Numbered from the stretch's first letter, positions 1 through 6,113 are shown. The stretch: 9,421 nucleotides of DNA from JBQTIU01 sp052387815 (GCA_052387815.1 JBQTIU010000071.1:1-9421), one strand, 5' to 3'. The notes: generated by a model from the sequence alone, not told the origin. Translations and numbers: made by a program.

Positions 1-1
1 G

Positions 2-313
2 TGGTTCGGGCTACCGTGGGGCGTGGCGCGGGTACGGCTCGGGCGACGGCGCGGCGACGCGTCACGCGACGCGTCGCCCCGCAACCCTTTGAAGTGCCGA
101 AAGGGGAACCCCAAGGGCGCGAAAAGCCGCCCGCGGTTACGCAGCCTTCGCCGGCGGGTCCGTGGGATTCGAGAGCGAGCCAAGCTCGGCCTCGAGTTCG
201 ATCGGCGCGTCGGGGAGTCACCCATTCAATACAACTGCCCGGCGTGCCGCCGAGACTGGGCATCGAATGCTCCTCAGCGGTTCCGCTATCCGTGGTGTCG
301 ATCCAATCGATAA
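2..313 (+). CDS. possible zinc-ribbon-like protein fragment, 5' end outside window
   Basis: This frame is open from the left edge of the window to a TAA at 311-313, so any real start would lie upstream. The N-terminal two thirds is rich in Arg and shows no domain I recognise. The last about 30 residues contain CPACRRDW followed about 16 residues later by YPWCRS. That resembles a four-cysteine zinc ribbon (CxxC...CxxC) in which one cysteine has become tyrosine. If so, this is the tail of a decayed metal-binding protein; it may equally be chance coding in GC-rich DNA. It lies directly before a transposase remnant, in keeping with a decayed patch. Function unknown. Confidence 0.22.
   Translation, partial: WFGLPWGVARVRLGRRRGDASRDASPRNPLKCRKGNPKGAKSRPRLRSLRRRVRGIRERAKLGLEFDRRVGESPIQYNCPACRRDWASNAPQRFRYPWCRSNR
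53..78. repeat. short perfect inverted repeat
   Basis: Two 10-base arms (53-62 and 69-78) containing GCGACGCGT and its reverse complement are separated by a 6-base spacer. The sequence is dominated by ACGCGT palindromes. It could fold as a GC-rich hairpin in RNA, or could be local low-complexity sequence. No T-run follows, so it is not a convincing terminator. Confidence 0.4.
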
Positions 314-316
314 TAA

Positions 317-571
317 ATTCCCGATAACGAGCGGTTCTTCCGAGACTTGACCGAGGACGTGGTGCGGGATGGCAATTTCGCCAGCGTGCCCGCACTGGTG
401 CGTGCCATCGAGGACTACCTCGCTCGCCGCAACGGGACCCCCAAGCGCTACCTGTAGACGGCAAAAGGCGAGGCAATCCGCGCCAAGATCTACCGGGCGC
501 GCGCCGCTCTCCAACCGCAAACTGCCGCTCGCCAACCGCAAAGTATTGTATAGGCAAATTAGAGACACTAC
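317..571 (+). pseudogene. IS630-family transposase, C-terminal remnant
   Basis: Reading codons from 317 gives the typical IS630 C-terminal tail: NERFFRDLTEDVVRDGNF, then a segment with ALVRAIEDYLARRNGTPKRYL, a stop (TAG 455-457), then TAKGEAIRAKIYRARAAL. In the family the position of this stop is normally Trp (the Y/F-x-W-T-A/K motif), so a TGG to TAG change explains it. The N-terminal HTH and DDE catalytic core are absent; the frame is closed by TAA at 314. The sequence just after the frame (to about 571) may include the element's right inverted repeat, and a TA dinucleotide at 570-571 would suit IS630 target preference. That boundary is inference. The remnant cannot transpose. Confidence 0.7.
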
Positions 572-580
572 CCGAGCGGC

Positions 581-1453
581 CTAGCCGCCGAAGCGCGGCT
601 CGGGAAGGCCGCGCACGCCGACCTCGAGGGCGAACAGCCCGCCGGCCAAGGGCTGTTTGGCGAGCTCGGCGGGCGCCAGCTTGTGCGCCGCCGAGGTGAC
701 GTAGAGCACGTCGAGCGCCTCGCCGCCGAAGGCGCACATGGTGGGCTTCGCCACCGGCATCATCAGCGTCCCGATCTCGCGCCCGTCGGGGGCGTGGCGG
801 ACGATCCGCCAGCCCCCGTAGCGGGCGCTCCAATAGCAGCCTTCCTCATCGACCGCGGCGCCATCGGGACTACCTGCGCCCGGGGGCGCCACCGCGAACA
901 CGCGGCGGTTGCGGATCTCGCCGGTGTCGATGTCGAAGTCGTAGGCGAACACCGTGCCCTGACGCGAGTCCGCGTGGTACATGACGCGGGTATCCGGGCT
1001 CCAGGCGAGCCCGTTCGAACAGCCGATGCCGCCGGCCATCTTGCGGCAACGCCGGTCGGGGTCGAAGCGATAGAGCGCGGCCTCAAGGCGGTCCGAGTCC
1101 TCGACCATGCTCCCGGCCCAGAAGCGGCCGGCCCGGTCGCAGCGGCCGTCGTTGAGGCGGTTTTTCGGCTTGTCCGGCTCCGGGGCGTAGACGCGCTCGA
1201 CCGCCCCGATTTCAAGATCGATGAACGCGAAGCCCGAGCGCAGGCCGGCGATGGCGCCGCCGCCGCGGCGCAAGCCCACGCAGCCGATCGCCTCGGGCAT
1301 CGCCCAGCTGCGCGCCACCCCGGTCGCGGGCGCGAAGCGATGGAGCGCCGGCTTGTCGATGTCGACCCAATACAAGGCCTGCTCCTCTGGGCACCATACC
1401 GGCCCCTCGCCGAGCCCGGCGCGGGCATCGAGGACGCACACCGCGTCGGTCAC
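581..1453 (-). CDS. SMP-30/gluconolactonase/LRE family protein
   Basis: A 290-residue protein of full family length (about 285-300). SMP-30/regucalcin proteins are six-bladed beta-propeller, metal-dependent lactonases, usually acting on sugar lactones in the cytoplasm. Expected metal ligands are present: Glu16 in GLGEGPVW, Asn147 in CSNGLAWSPD and Asp197 in GSPDG. The substrate-pocket motif NRLNDGR (98-104) and FWAGSM (111-116) are also typical. The start is GTG at 1453, chosen because GGGAGG lies 7 bases upstream and the next residues match the family N-terminus. It is transcribed leftward, convergent with the IS630 remnant, and its upstream region holds repeat copy 1. No sugar transporter or dehydrogenase partner is in view, so the lactone substrate cannot be named. 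Confidence 0.93.
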   Translation of the reverse strand: MTDAVCVLDARAGLGEGPVWCPEEQALYWVDIDKPALHRFAPATGVARSWAMPEAIGCVGLRRGGGAIAGLRSGFAFIDLEIGAVERVYAPEPDKPKNRLNDGRCDRAGRFWAGSMVEDSDRLEAALYRFDPDRRCRKMAGGIGCSNGLAWSPDTRVMYHADSRQGTVFAYDFDIDTGEIRNRRVFAVAPPGAGSPDGAAVDEEGCYWSARYGGWRIVRHAPDGREIGTLMMPVAKPTMCAFGGEALDVLYVTSAAHKLAPAELAKQPLAGGLFALEVGVRGLPEPRFGG

Positions 1454-1488
1454 TGCTTGGCCTCCCTCGGCTGGAGTCGGAAATCGGC

Positions 1489-1601
1489 GCCCCGATCGGC
1501 CGCCCTAGGATACTCCGCGTGGCTCGGCCAAGGCACTCGATATCTTGGCCGGCACAGCATGGCGGGGAGTAAAGGATGAATGCCGGATCGCGGCCGGACA
1601 T
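1489..1601. repeat. 113-bp structured dispersed repeat, copy 1
   Basis: It aligns without gaps to 2986-3098 in the same orientation (offset 1497), with 7 mismatches by eye, about 94% identity. Core features are an inner inverted repeat CGGCCAAG (1525-1532) / CTTGGCCG (1544-1551) around an 11-base loop, and an outer pair at 1500-1507 / 1558-1565. The outer pair is imperfect in this copy (CCGCCCTA against CATGGCGG). It sits between the divergent SMP-30 start and the small ORFs to the right. It contains AAAGGATGAA, which looks like an RBS plus ATG, but the frame opened there closes after about 34 codons. It is not a known insertion sequence that I recognise. Confidence 0.9.
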
Positions 1602-1612
1602 AACCGCAAGAC

Positions 1613-1888
1613 ATGGCAACGATCGATCTCAGGGTACGCGCTGGCAAGGTGCGCCAACTGCCGCGCCGTGCTAGGCGGATCGCTGACGGCGCGCCCGAGA
1701 ACCGGGCGATCGAGGAGATCGTGAAGGGCGAGAGCGTGCTGGTCCGCGAAAGGACGGCGAAAGACCTGAATCGGGACGGCGAGCTGCGAAAAACGTGGGG
1801 CGCGCGCGGCTCATCGGAGGACGCATATGGGCGATGTCGATCTCGAACGCTTGAAGCACGAAAACGAGGACCTGCGCCGCCGGATTGA
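1613..1888 (+). CDS. doubtful small hypothetical protein
   Basis: A 91-residue open frame that starts 12 bases after repeat copy 1. The first about 65 residues have a G/C-rich third-position pattern like real genes here and a charged composition (for example RAIEEIVKGESVLVRERTAKDL). I do not recognise it. There is no convincing ribosome binding site. Its last 62 bases overlap the better-supported gene that starts at 1827, so the true end may have been lost by mutation, or the frame may not be coding at all. No domain, signal peptide or membrane segment is seen. Confidence 0.28.
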   Translation: MATIDLRVRAGKVRQLPRRARRIADGAPENRAIEEIVKGESVLVRERTAKDLNRDGELRKTWGARGSSEDAYGRCRSRTLEARKRGPAPPD

Positions 1889-2203
1889 CGAGTTGAAAGC
1901 GGCGCTCGAACGTCACCGTCAAATGGACCGCAGGGCGCGCTCCGAAATCGACATCGCAATCGACGTGCTGAGGAGCATCTATCTGTTTCGCGAGCACTAC
2001 GGCAGCGCGCGGCCACAAAAACTGCACGTGCAATCGCTCGTGACGATGCTCCACACGGGCTGGCGCGCCGAGCAAGACCGCGACGCCGGCCCTACGGCGG
2101 CCTCTTGCACAACCTGGCGGACGCCATCAGCAAGGCCTATCTGTCGCAGCCCGCATCGCTGGTCGCCGGCGACGCCGACCGCGCGGATGAAGAGCGGAGT
2201 TGA
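1827..2203 (+). pseudogene. coiled-coil hypothetical protein, frameshifted
   Basis: The ATG at 1827 follows GGAGG (1816-1820) with a 6-base spacer. Residues 1-35 form a strong heptad-like coiled coil (LERLKHENEDLRRRIDELKA), then IDIAIDVLRSIYLF and a basic region to about residue 88. In this frame the sequence then turns into implausible Ser/Thr/Arg/Trp-rich text. Moving to the next frame at about 2088-2093 restores sensible protein: PYGGLLHNLADAISKAYL, ending at TGA 2201-2203. One missing C in the run at 2090-2092 would explain the shift and give about 126 residues. I do not know the family. Either the gene is broken, or there is a sequencing error in the C-run; a programmed shift is unlikely because there is no canonical slippery heptamer. 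It lies immediately before the Abi-family gene. Confidence 0.6.
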
Positions 2204-2220
2204 GCCTCTGAAAAAGCGAA

Positions 2221-2252
2221 CCCCGGGAGAGGCATTTCTGCCTGTCCCGGGG
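2221..2252 (+). terminator. strong intergenic hairpin, possible terminator
   Basis: The arms CCCCGGGA (2221-2228) and TCCCGGGG (2245-2252) pair perfectly. After a single G-G mismatch they continue as AGGCA/TGCCT around a TTTC loop. The hairpin starts 17 bases after the stop of the frameshifted coiled-coil gene and lies before the Abi-family gene. No T-tract follows, so it may be a Rho-independent-like terminator lacking its U tail, a transcript-stabilising stem, or an operator. Confidence 0.5.
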
Positions 2253-2316
2253 CTCTCCATATGCGAGCACGTGCCTTTCGACAGAGGTGGCTTCGCATGT
2301 AGGCTTTTCCTGTAGC

Positions 2317-2961
2317 ATGACCGGCGACCAAAATCAAGACCTGACGGCCGCGGATCCTTCGGAGGCGGCAGTGCTGGCCGCGGCGATGCCGGCCGCCCGG
2401 ATGACGGAATATCTCGTCGCCGCCGGTCACGACGCCAGCCGCGCCGCGGTACTCTATGTCTGGGACCTGCGCCTCGCCCAGGCCTTCCACCTGCCACTGC
2501 ATGTCGCGGAACTCATGATCCGCAATGCGCTGGACGGCATCTTCCGCCGCCAGTTTGGCAATGACTGGCCCAATGCCCGCGCCTTCGTCACCGTGCTCGA
2601 TCGGCAGCGCAACGGCGATCTTGTCATAGCCCGGCAGCGGCTGGCTGTCCGCCGCATGCCTTTCGATGTCGATCGCATCGTTGCCACGCTGCCGTTCGGC
2701 TTCTGGGTCGGCATGCTGGCACCTCGCTACGGTCCGCCGATCTGGCACAAACACTTGCGCGCGGCCTTTCCGGATCTGCCCACTGGCCGGTCGAACAAGT
2801 CCGTGAATCTGCGGGCGCGCGCAATCGGCGAATTGCGCAACCGAATCTATCACCACAAGCCGCTGCTTGGGCGCGACCTGTCGGCCGAGCATGCCCGGCT
2901 TATCGAGATCCTCGGGTGGATATCGCCGAACGTCGCCGCGTGGCTCGGCCGCCAAAGCTAA
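2317..2961 (+). CDS. Abi-like (Abi_2 / AbiD-F family) HEPN-type protein
   Basis: A 214-residue protein from ATG 2317; an in-frame GTG at 2287 would add ten residues, and neither start has a clear ribosome binding site. Family signatures in order are MTEYLVAAGHD (29-39), LYVWDLRLAQAFHLPLHVAE (46-65), MIRNALDGIFRRQFG (67-81), a hydrophobic PFGFWVGML core (126-134), IWHKHLRAAFP (142-152) and RNRIYHH (174-180). The last matches the R-x4-H active-site motif of HEPN RNases (Arg174, His179). Abi_2 proteins, known from lactococcal AbiD/AbiF, act in abortive infection by halting phage growth, presumably through RNA cleavage. That role is established for relatives and only inferred here. The gene is intact and sits between two copies of a 113-bp repeat, with no adjacent antitoxin or restriction partner except the broken coiled-coil gene upstream. 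Confidence 0.86.
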   Translation: MTGDQNQDLTAADPSEAAVLAAAMPAARMTEYLVAAGHDASRAAVLYVWDLRLAQAFHLPLHVAELMIRNALDGIFRRQFGNDWPNARAFVTVLDRQRNGDLVIARQRLAVRRMPFDVDRIVATLPFGFWVGMLAPRYGPPIWHKHLRAAFPDLPTGRSNKSVNLRARAIGELRNRIYHHKPLLGRDLSAEHARLIEILGWISPNVAAWLGRQS

Positions 2962-2985
2962 GGTATCACATTTGCTTCGCCAGCG

Positions 2986-3098
2986 GCCCCGACCGGCCGC
3001 CATAGGATACTTCGCGTGGCTCGGCCAAGGCACTCGATATCTTGGCCGGCACAGTATGGCGGGGAGTAGAGGATGAACGCCGGACCGCGGCCGGACAT
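2986..3098. repeat. 113-bp structured dispersed repeat, copy 2
   Basis: This is the second, better-folded copy of the element at 1489-1601. The outer arms CCGCCATA (2997-3004) and TATGGCGG (3055-3062) are perfectly complementary. The inner arms CGGCCAAG (3022-3029) and CTTGGCCG (3041-3048) are also perfect, giving a nested stem around an 11-base loop. It begins 25 bases after the Abi-family stop. It ends at the first bases of the aspartate dehydrogenase pseudogene and includes an ATG preceded by GTAGAGG (start 3073). It may supply a 5' untranslated structure to whatever lies downstream. Confidence 0.9.
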
Positions 3099-3525
3099 GG
3101 GCGTGGGGATGGCCGGCCTCGGCACCATCGGCGCCAAGGCGACGGGGCGGCGAGGACCGCGGTCTGCCAGGCCTGTCGCTGGTCGCGGTCGCGGGGGCGA
3201 CCGGGCGCGCTCCTCGCCGGTCTCGACCTCGCCGACCGCGCGCGCGGCGGGCGGACGCATCATCGTCGCCAGCGCGGCGCTGGCCGGCCTCGACGCGGTG
3301 CGCGCCGCGGCGGAAGGTGCGATCCACCGCGCGACCATCCTCACCCGCAAGCCGCCCACGGGACTCGACGGCGCGCCCTATTTGGTGGCGCGCGGCATCA
3401 CGCTCGCTGCTCTTGCCACGCCGAGGAAGGTCTTCGAGGGCGGCGCCGGCGACGGCGCGCGCCCCCGAACCTGCTGGACTCAAGCCCGCCGCTCGGGCAC
3501 GATCGGGCCGCGAGCGCACGAGGGG
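3097..3525 (+). pseudogene. L-aspartate dehydrogenase, degraded
   Basis: Recognisable pieces of the aspartate dehydrogenase family appear in order but in three different frames. The NAD-binding glycine motif GMAGLGTIGAK (from about 3106) is in frame 1. The strand-2 region DRGLPGLSLVAVAG (from 3155) is in frame 2. A frame-3 piece GALLAGLDLADRAR follows. Frame 1 then returns with GGRIIVASAALAGLDAVRAA, the catalytic-domain text IHRATILTRKPPTGLDGAPYL, KVFEGGAGDGA and finally a weak GTIGPRA. The middle of the Rossmann domain is missing, roughly 60 residues by family comparison, as is most of the C-terminal domain. The intact enzyme would convert L-aspartate and NAD(P)+ to oxaloacetate or iminoaspartate plus ammonia. 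An in-frame run joins this wreck to the next gene, so an automatic caller could wrongly start the aminotransferase at 3073. Confidence 0.75.
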
Positions 3526-3531
3526 ACGGGC

Positions 3532-4674
3532 ATGGAGACCAGCCGGTCGGGCCGCGGCAACTGGGTCACCCTATGGGTGGACGCGATCCCCCCCTACAAG
3601 GGTCCGTGGACCCCGCGCGACCTCCCAGCCGGCGATCCGCCGGTCCGGGCGCTCAATCTCAACGAGTGCCCTTACCCGCCCTCGCCCAAGGCGGTGGCGG
3701 CGATCGTCGCCGCGGCGGGGATCGTCGGCCGCTATCCCGACGTCGAATGCCGCGCGCTCGCCGCGGCGCTTGCCGAGCGCACGGGACTCCCCCCGAGTCG
3801 GATCGTGTTCGGAGCCGGCAGCGACGAGCTCATTCACCTGCTGTGCGAAATCTCGCTGGGGGTGGGCGATGTCGCGGTCATGCCGCGGCCCACGTTTCCG
3901 CGCTATGCCCTCTCCGCGCAGATCATGGGCGCCGCTGCCAGGAAGGTGCGGATCGACGAAGCCGGCGCCAACGATGCCGCGGGCCTGGTGGCCGCCATCG
4001 ACCCGCGCACGCGGGTGGTGTTCGCATCGACGCCGAATGCGCCGAGCGGCGGCATGATGGCCGCATCGGCCCTCGATCTCCTCGCCCGCGGCGTGCCGGA
4101 CAACGTCCTCGTGGTTGTCGACGAGGCCTACCACGAGTTCGCCCGGCATGCCGGCGGCCCGGACGTGCTGGCGATCCTGAAGGCGCGGCGAGGGCCGTGG
4201 GCGGTGACCCGCACCTTCTCGAAGGCCTATGGGTTGGGTGGCCTGCGCGTGGGCTACGTCCTGTGCGGGTCCGACGGTGTCTATGGGGCGCTGCGCAAGG
4301 CGAAGCTCCAATACAACGTCAACACGCTTGCCCAGGTGGCGGCGATCGCCGCCCTCGATGATCGGGCCCATCTCGGGCACGTGCTCGACGCCAACGCGCG
4401 CGAGCGGCAAAACCTCGCCGAAGGCTTGCGGGCGCTCGGACTCGCGCCGTTGCCCAGCTTCGCCAATTTCGTCTCGGCCGAGCTGCCGTTCGCAGCCGCG
4501 ATCGCCATCGACGGCTTGCGCGCGCGGCGCATCCTCGTCCGCGACTGGCGCGACCCCGACTATGCGCGGCACATCCGCATCACCGTCGGCCTTCCCGACG
4601 ATACCCGGGCGGTGCTTGCCGCGCTTGGCGAGACCATGGCCGAGCAAGCCCGGGGGCGCGCCGCGTCGGCTTGA
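3532..4674 (+). CDS. HisC-like PLP-dependent aminotransferase (histidinol-phosphate aminotransferase family)
   Basis: A 380-residue class I/II fold-type I aminotransferase, a normal length for HisC. I chose ATG 3532 because GAGGGGA lies just upstream and WVDAIPPYKGPW then aligns with the family N-terminus; the longer frame from 3073 runs through the aspartate dehydrogenase pseudogene. Visible features are Tyr68 (GRYPD), GAGSDEL (94-100), PRPTFPRY (118-125), Asn169, Asp197 and Tyr200 (VVDEAYHEF), the PLP Schiff-base Lys231 in TFSKAYGLGGLRVGY, Arg239, and the carboxylate-binding Arg349 in HIRITVG. The usual NPNNPTG loop reads TPNAPSG. It transfers an amino group between an amino acid or histidinol phosphate and 2-oxoglutarate in the cytoplasm. 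Its neighbours (aspartate dehydrogenase remnant, amino-acid-binding protein, DadA-like gene) suggest amino-acid catabolism rather than histidine synthesis. Confidence 0.92.
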   Translation: METSRSGRGNWVTLWVDAIPPYKGPWTPRDLPAGDPPVRALNLNECPYPPSPKAVAAIVAAAGIVGRYPDVECRALAAALAERTGLPPSRIVFGAGSDELIHLLCEISLGVGDVAVMPRPTFPRYALSAQIMGAAARKVRIDEAGANDAAGLVAAIDPRTRVVFASTPNAPSGGMMAASALDLLARGVPDNVLVVVDEAYHEFARHAGGPDVLAILKARRGPWAVTRTFSKAYGLGGLRVGYVLCGSDGVYGALRKAKLQYNVNTLAQVAAIAALDDRAHLGHVLDANARERQNLAEGLRALGLAPLPSFANFVSAELPFAAAIAIDGLRARRILVRDWRDPDYARHIRITVGLPDDTRAVLAALGETMAEQARGRAASA

Positions 4675-4721
4675 AAGGATCCTGGTAGACCGTTGTCGAT
4701 CAACGCTTAACGGAGGAGACC

Positions 4722-5561
4722 ATGAAACCGTACCTTTCGCGTTTGATGTCCGTCGCGGCGGCGCTGCTGCTCGCCGGCGGGATCGCCCACAAAGCGGGGG
4801 CGCAGGATGCGCGCACGCAGCTCGCCGGTGCCAGTACGATCGAGGAAATCAAGAAGCGCGGGACGCTGATGGTGGGAATGGCCACCTTCGTTCCCTGGGC
4901 GATGCGCAGCAAGACCGGCGAGCTGATCGGCTTCGAGATCGACGTCGCCAAGAAGCTGGCCGAGGACATGGCGGTGAAGGTCGAGTTCGTCCCCACCGCC
5001 TGGGACGGCATCATCCCCGCCCTGCTCGCGGCCAAGTTCGACTTCATCATCGGCGGCATGACCATCACGCCGGCCCGCATGTTGACCGTCAACTTCACGG
5101 CCCCGTACTCGTTGACCGGCGTCATGATCGTTGCCAACAAGAAGCTCGTCACCGGCTGGACCACGCTTGCGGATTTCAACAAGCCGGAGGTAACGATCAC
5201 GGGTCGGCGCGGCGGGTCGGCGGTGGCCGCCGTCCAGCGCCTCGTCCCCAAGGCGACGATCCGCCAGTTCGACGACGACGCCCAGTCGATCCTCGAGGTC
5301 GTCAACGGCCGCGCCCACGCGATGGCCGGGACCACGCCGCGGCCGGCCTTCGCCGCCCTCGACAACCCCGACACGCTGTTTCTGCCGATCACGGAGCCGT
5401 TCGTGCGGCAGTCGGACGCCATGGCCGTCCGTAAGGGCGACCCCGACACGCTCTCCTACCTCAACAACTGGATCCTGCTTCGCCAGCAGGACGGCTGGCT
5501 CAAGGAGCGCTTCGAGTACTGGTTCACGGACCGGCCCTGGATGGATCAGATCGCGCGCTAG
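4722..5561 (+). CDS. amino-acid ABC transporter periplasmic substrate-binding protein (SBP_bac_3 family)
   Basis: A 279-residue exported protein. ATG 4722 follows GGAGGAG with a short spacer. Residues 1-27 are a Sec signal peptide (basic start, hydrophobic VAAALLLAGGI, cleavage likely after AGA27). The mature part shows the family-3 solute-binding pattern: KRGTLMVGM (47-53), GFEIDVAKKLAEDM (70-83), WDGIIPALLAAKFDFIIGGM (94-113), TITPAR (114-119, with the ligand-carboxylate Arg119), and a second lobe with GRRGGSAVAAVQR (161-173). Such proteins deliver polar or basic amino acids to an inner-membrane ABC permease. It lies 47 bases after the aminotransferase on the same strand, so co-transcription is likely. 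No permease or ATPase gene is in the window, so the transporter is incomplete here or encoded elsewhere. Confidence 0.94.
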   Translation: MKPYLSRLMSVAAALLLAGGIAHKAGAQDARTQLAGASTIEEIKKRGTLMVGMATFVPWAMRSKTGELIGFEIDVAKKLAEDMAVKVEFVPTAWDGIIPALLAAKFDFIIGGMTITPARMLTVNFTAPYSLTGVMIVANKKLVTGWTTLADFNKPEVTITGRRGGSAVAAVQRLVPKATIRQFDDDAQSILEVVNGRAHAMAGTTPRPAFAALDNPDTLFLPITEPFVRQSDAMAVRKGDPDTLSYLNNWILLRQQDGWLKERFEYWFTDRPWMDQIAR

Positions 5562-5611
5562 GATTCCGACCCTAAGGGCCAGTCCGCAAAGGTCGTGCGG
5601 CAGACCGCCCT

Positions 5612-5675
5612 CTCACCCTGCCCTCTCCCGCTTGCCGGGCGTCGAGGCCCGCCAAGCGGCGAGACGGGGGGTGAG
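5612..5675 (+). terminator. nested inverted repeat after the binding-protein gene
   Basis: The outer arms CTCACCC (5612-5618) and GGGTGAG (5669-5675) enclose an inner stem CTTGCCGGGC (5631-5640) / GCCCGCCAAG (5647-5656) with one mismatch and a 6-base loop. It starts about 50 bases after the stop of the binding-protein gene. There is no T-run, so it could be a structured 3' end, a Rho-dependent end, or a member of the common CCCTCACCC-type intergenic repeats. Confidence 0.4.
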
Positions 5676-5698
5676 GCTGACTCCACTACAATTCCCAT

Positions 5699-5773
5699 GA
5701 TGGCATTTCGCAGGGGCGGGTTTATAACCCGCCCGAACGGGCCGGTTTGAAACCGGCCCCTACATAGGGAAAC
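5699..5773. repeat. REP-like palindrome pair, copy A
   Basis: Two adjacent near-perfect palindromes. The first has arms GGGCGGGTT (5714-5722) and AACCCGCCC (5726-5734) around TAT. The second has arms GGGCCGGTTT (5739-5748) and AAACCGGCCC (5750-5759) around a single G. The flanks are GATGGCATTTCG on the left and CCCCTACATAGGG on the right. The reverse complement of both halves recurs at 6101-6173. This is the usual look of repetitive extragenic palindromes (REP/BIME). It ends 10 bases before the DadA-like start codon, so it would be part of that gene's 5' untranslated region. Confidence 0.88.
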
Positions 5774-5783
5774 GCCGTTCGCA

Positions 5784-6113
5784 ATGACGAACGACAGGGT
5801 TTGCGAGGTCGCCGTGGTCGGCGCCGGCGTGGTCGGCATCTCGAGCGCCCTTTATCTGCAGCGCGACGGCCGGCGGGTCGCGGTGTTCGATCCCGACCCG
5901 CCGGGCGAGGGCTGTTCGGCCGGCAACGCGGGTGGGATCGTGACCAGCGCCGTGGTGCCGGTGGCCACCCCCGGCATCCTCGCCGCCCTGCCCCGGATGC
6001 TGGCCGATCCCTTGTCGCCGCTCGCCATCCGCTGGCGCTATCTGCCGCGCCTCATGCCCTGGCTGTGGCAGTTCGTGCGCGCGAGCGCGCCCCAGCGAGT
6101 GGGCGGGTTATAA
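5784..6113 (+). pseudogene. DadA-like FAD-dependent amino-acid oxidoreductase, truncated after about 105 residues
   Basis: Only the N-terminal FAD-binding part of a protein that is usually about 410-430 residues. VAVVGAGVVGISSALYLQRDG (from residue 9) carries the dinucleotide-binding GxGxxG (Gly13, Gly15, Gly18), Asp36 ends the second beta strand, and CSAGNAGGI (44-52) is the DadA-type flavin motif. WRYLPRLMPWLWQF (84-97) is also typical. Homology stops at about residue 105, and the last codons (GGL, then TAA) are read from REP-like palindrome B, which begins at 6101. The intact enzyme would oxidatively deaminate D-amino acids, or related amines, to 2-oxo acids and pass electrons to the respiratory chain. 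It would fit downstream of the aminotransferase and binding protein. The ATG at 5784 has only a weak, distant AGGGA upstream. The missing C-terminal part is not found between here and the window end. Confidence 0.86.

Noticed and set aside
683..1579. 298-codon open frame on the plus strand
   Set aside because: It is antisense to the SMP-30 gene, whose metal-ligand motifs are intact. The antisense protein is low-complexity Ala/Arg/Gly/His text, a by-product of high GC.
1489..1601. insertion sequence or composite-transposon end
   Set aside because: The repeat has no transposase, target duplication or known terminal inverted repeats that I can identify, so I call it only a structured repeat.
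2088..2093. programmed frameshift in the coiled-coil gene
   Set aside because: There is no canonical slippery heptamer and no convincing downstream pseudoknot; a one-base loss or a read error is the simpler reading.
1489..3098. CRISPR-like array
   Set aside because: There are only two copies, 113 bp long and about 1.4 kb apart, with genes between them, so no repeat-spacer pattern.
2137..3519. 460-codon open frame on the minus strand
   Set aside because: It crosses the Abi-family gene, repeat copy 2 and the aspartate dehydrogenase wreck on the opposite strand. It shows no domain and includes translated repeat sequence.
3073..3531. N-terminal extension making a 533-residue aminotransferase
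   Set aside because: The extension is the degraded aspartate dehydrogenase. The family-like N-terminus and a good ribosome site place the start at 3532.
3571..4647. 358-codon open frame on the minus strand
   Set aside because: It is antisense to the HisC-like gene, with no recognisable motif and composition typical of GC-rich shadow frames.
4229..5434. 401-codon open frame on the plus strand spanning two genes
   Set aside because: It runs out of frame through the end of the aminotransferase and most of the binding-protein gene, both of which are clear in their own frames.
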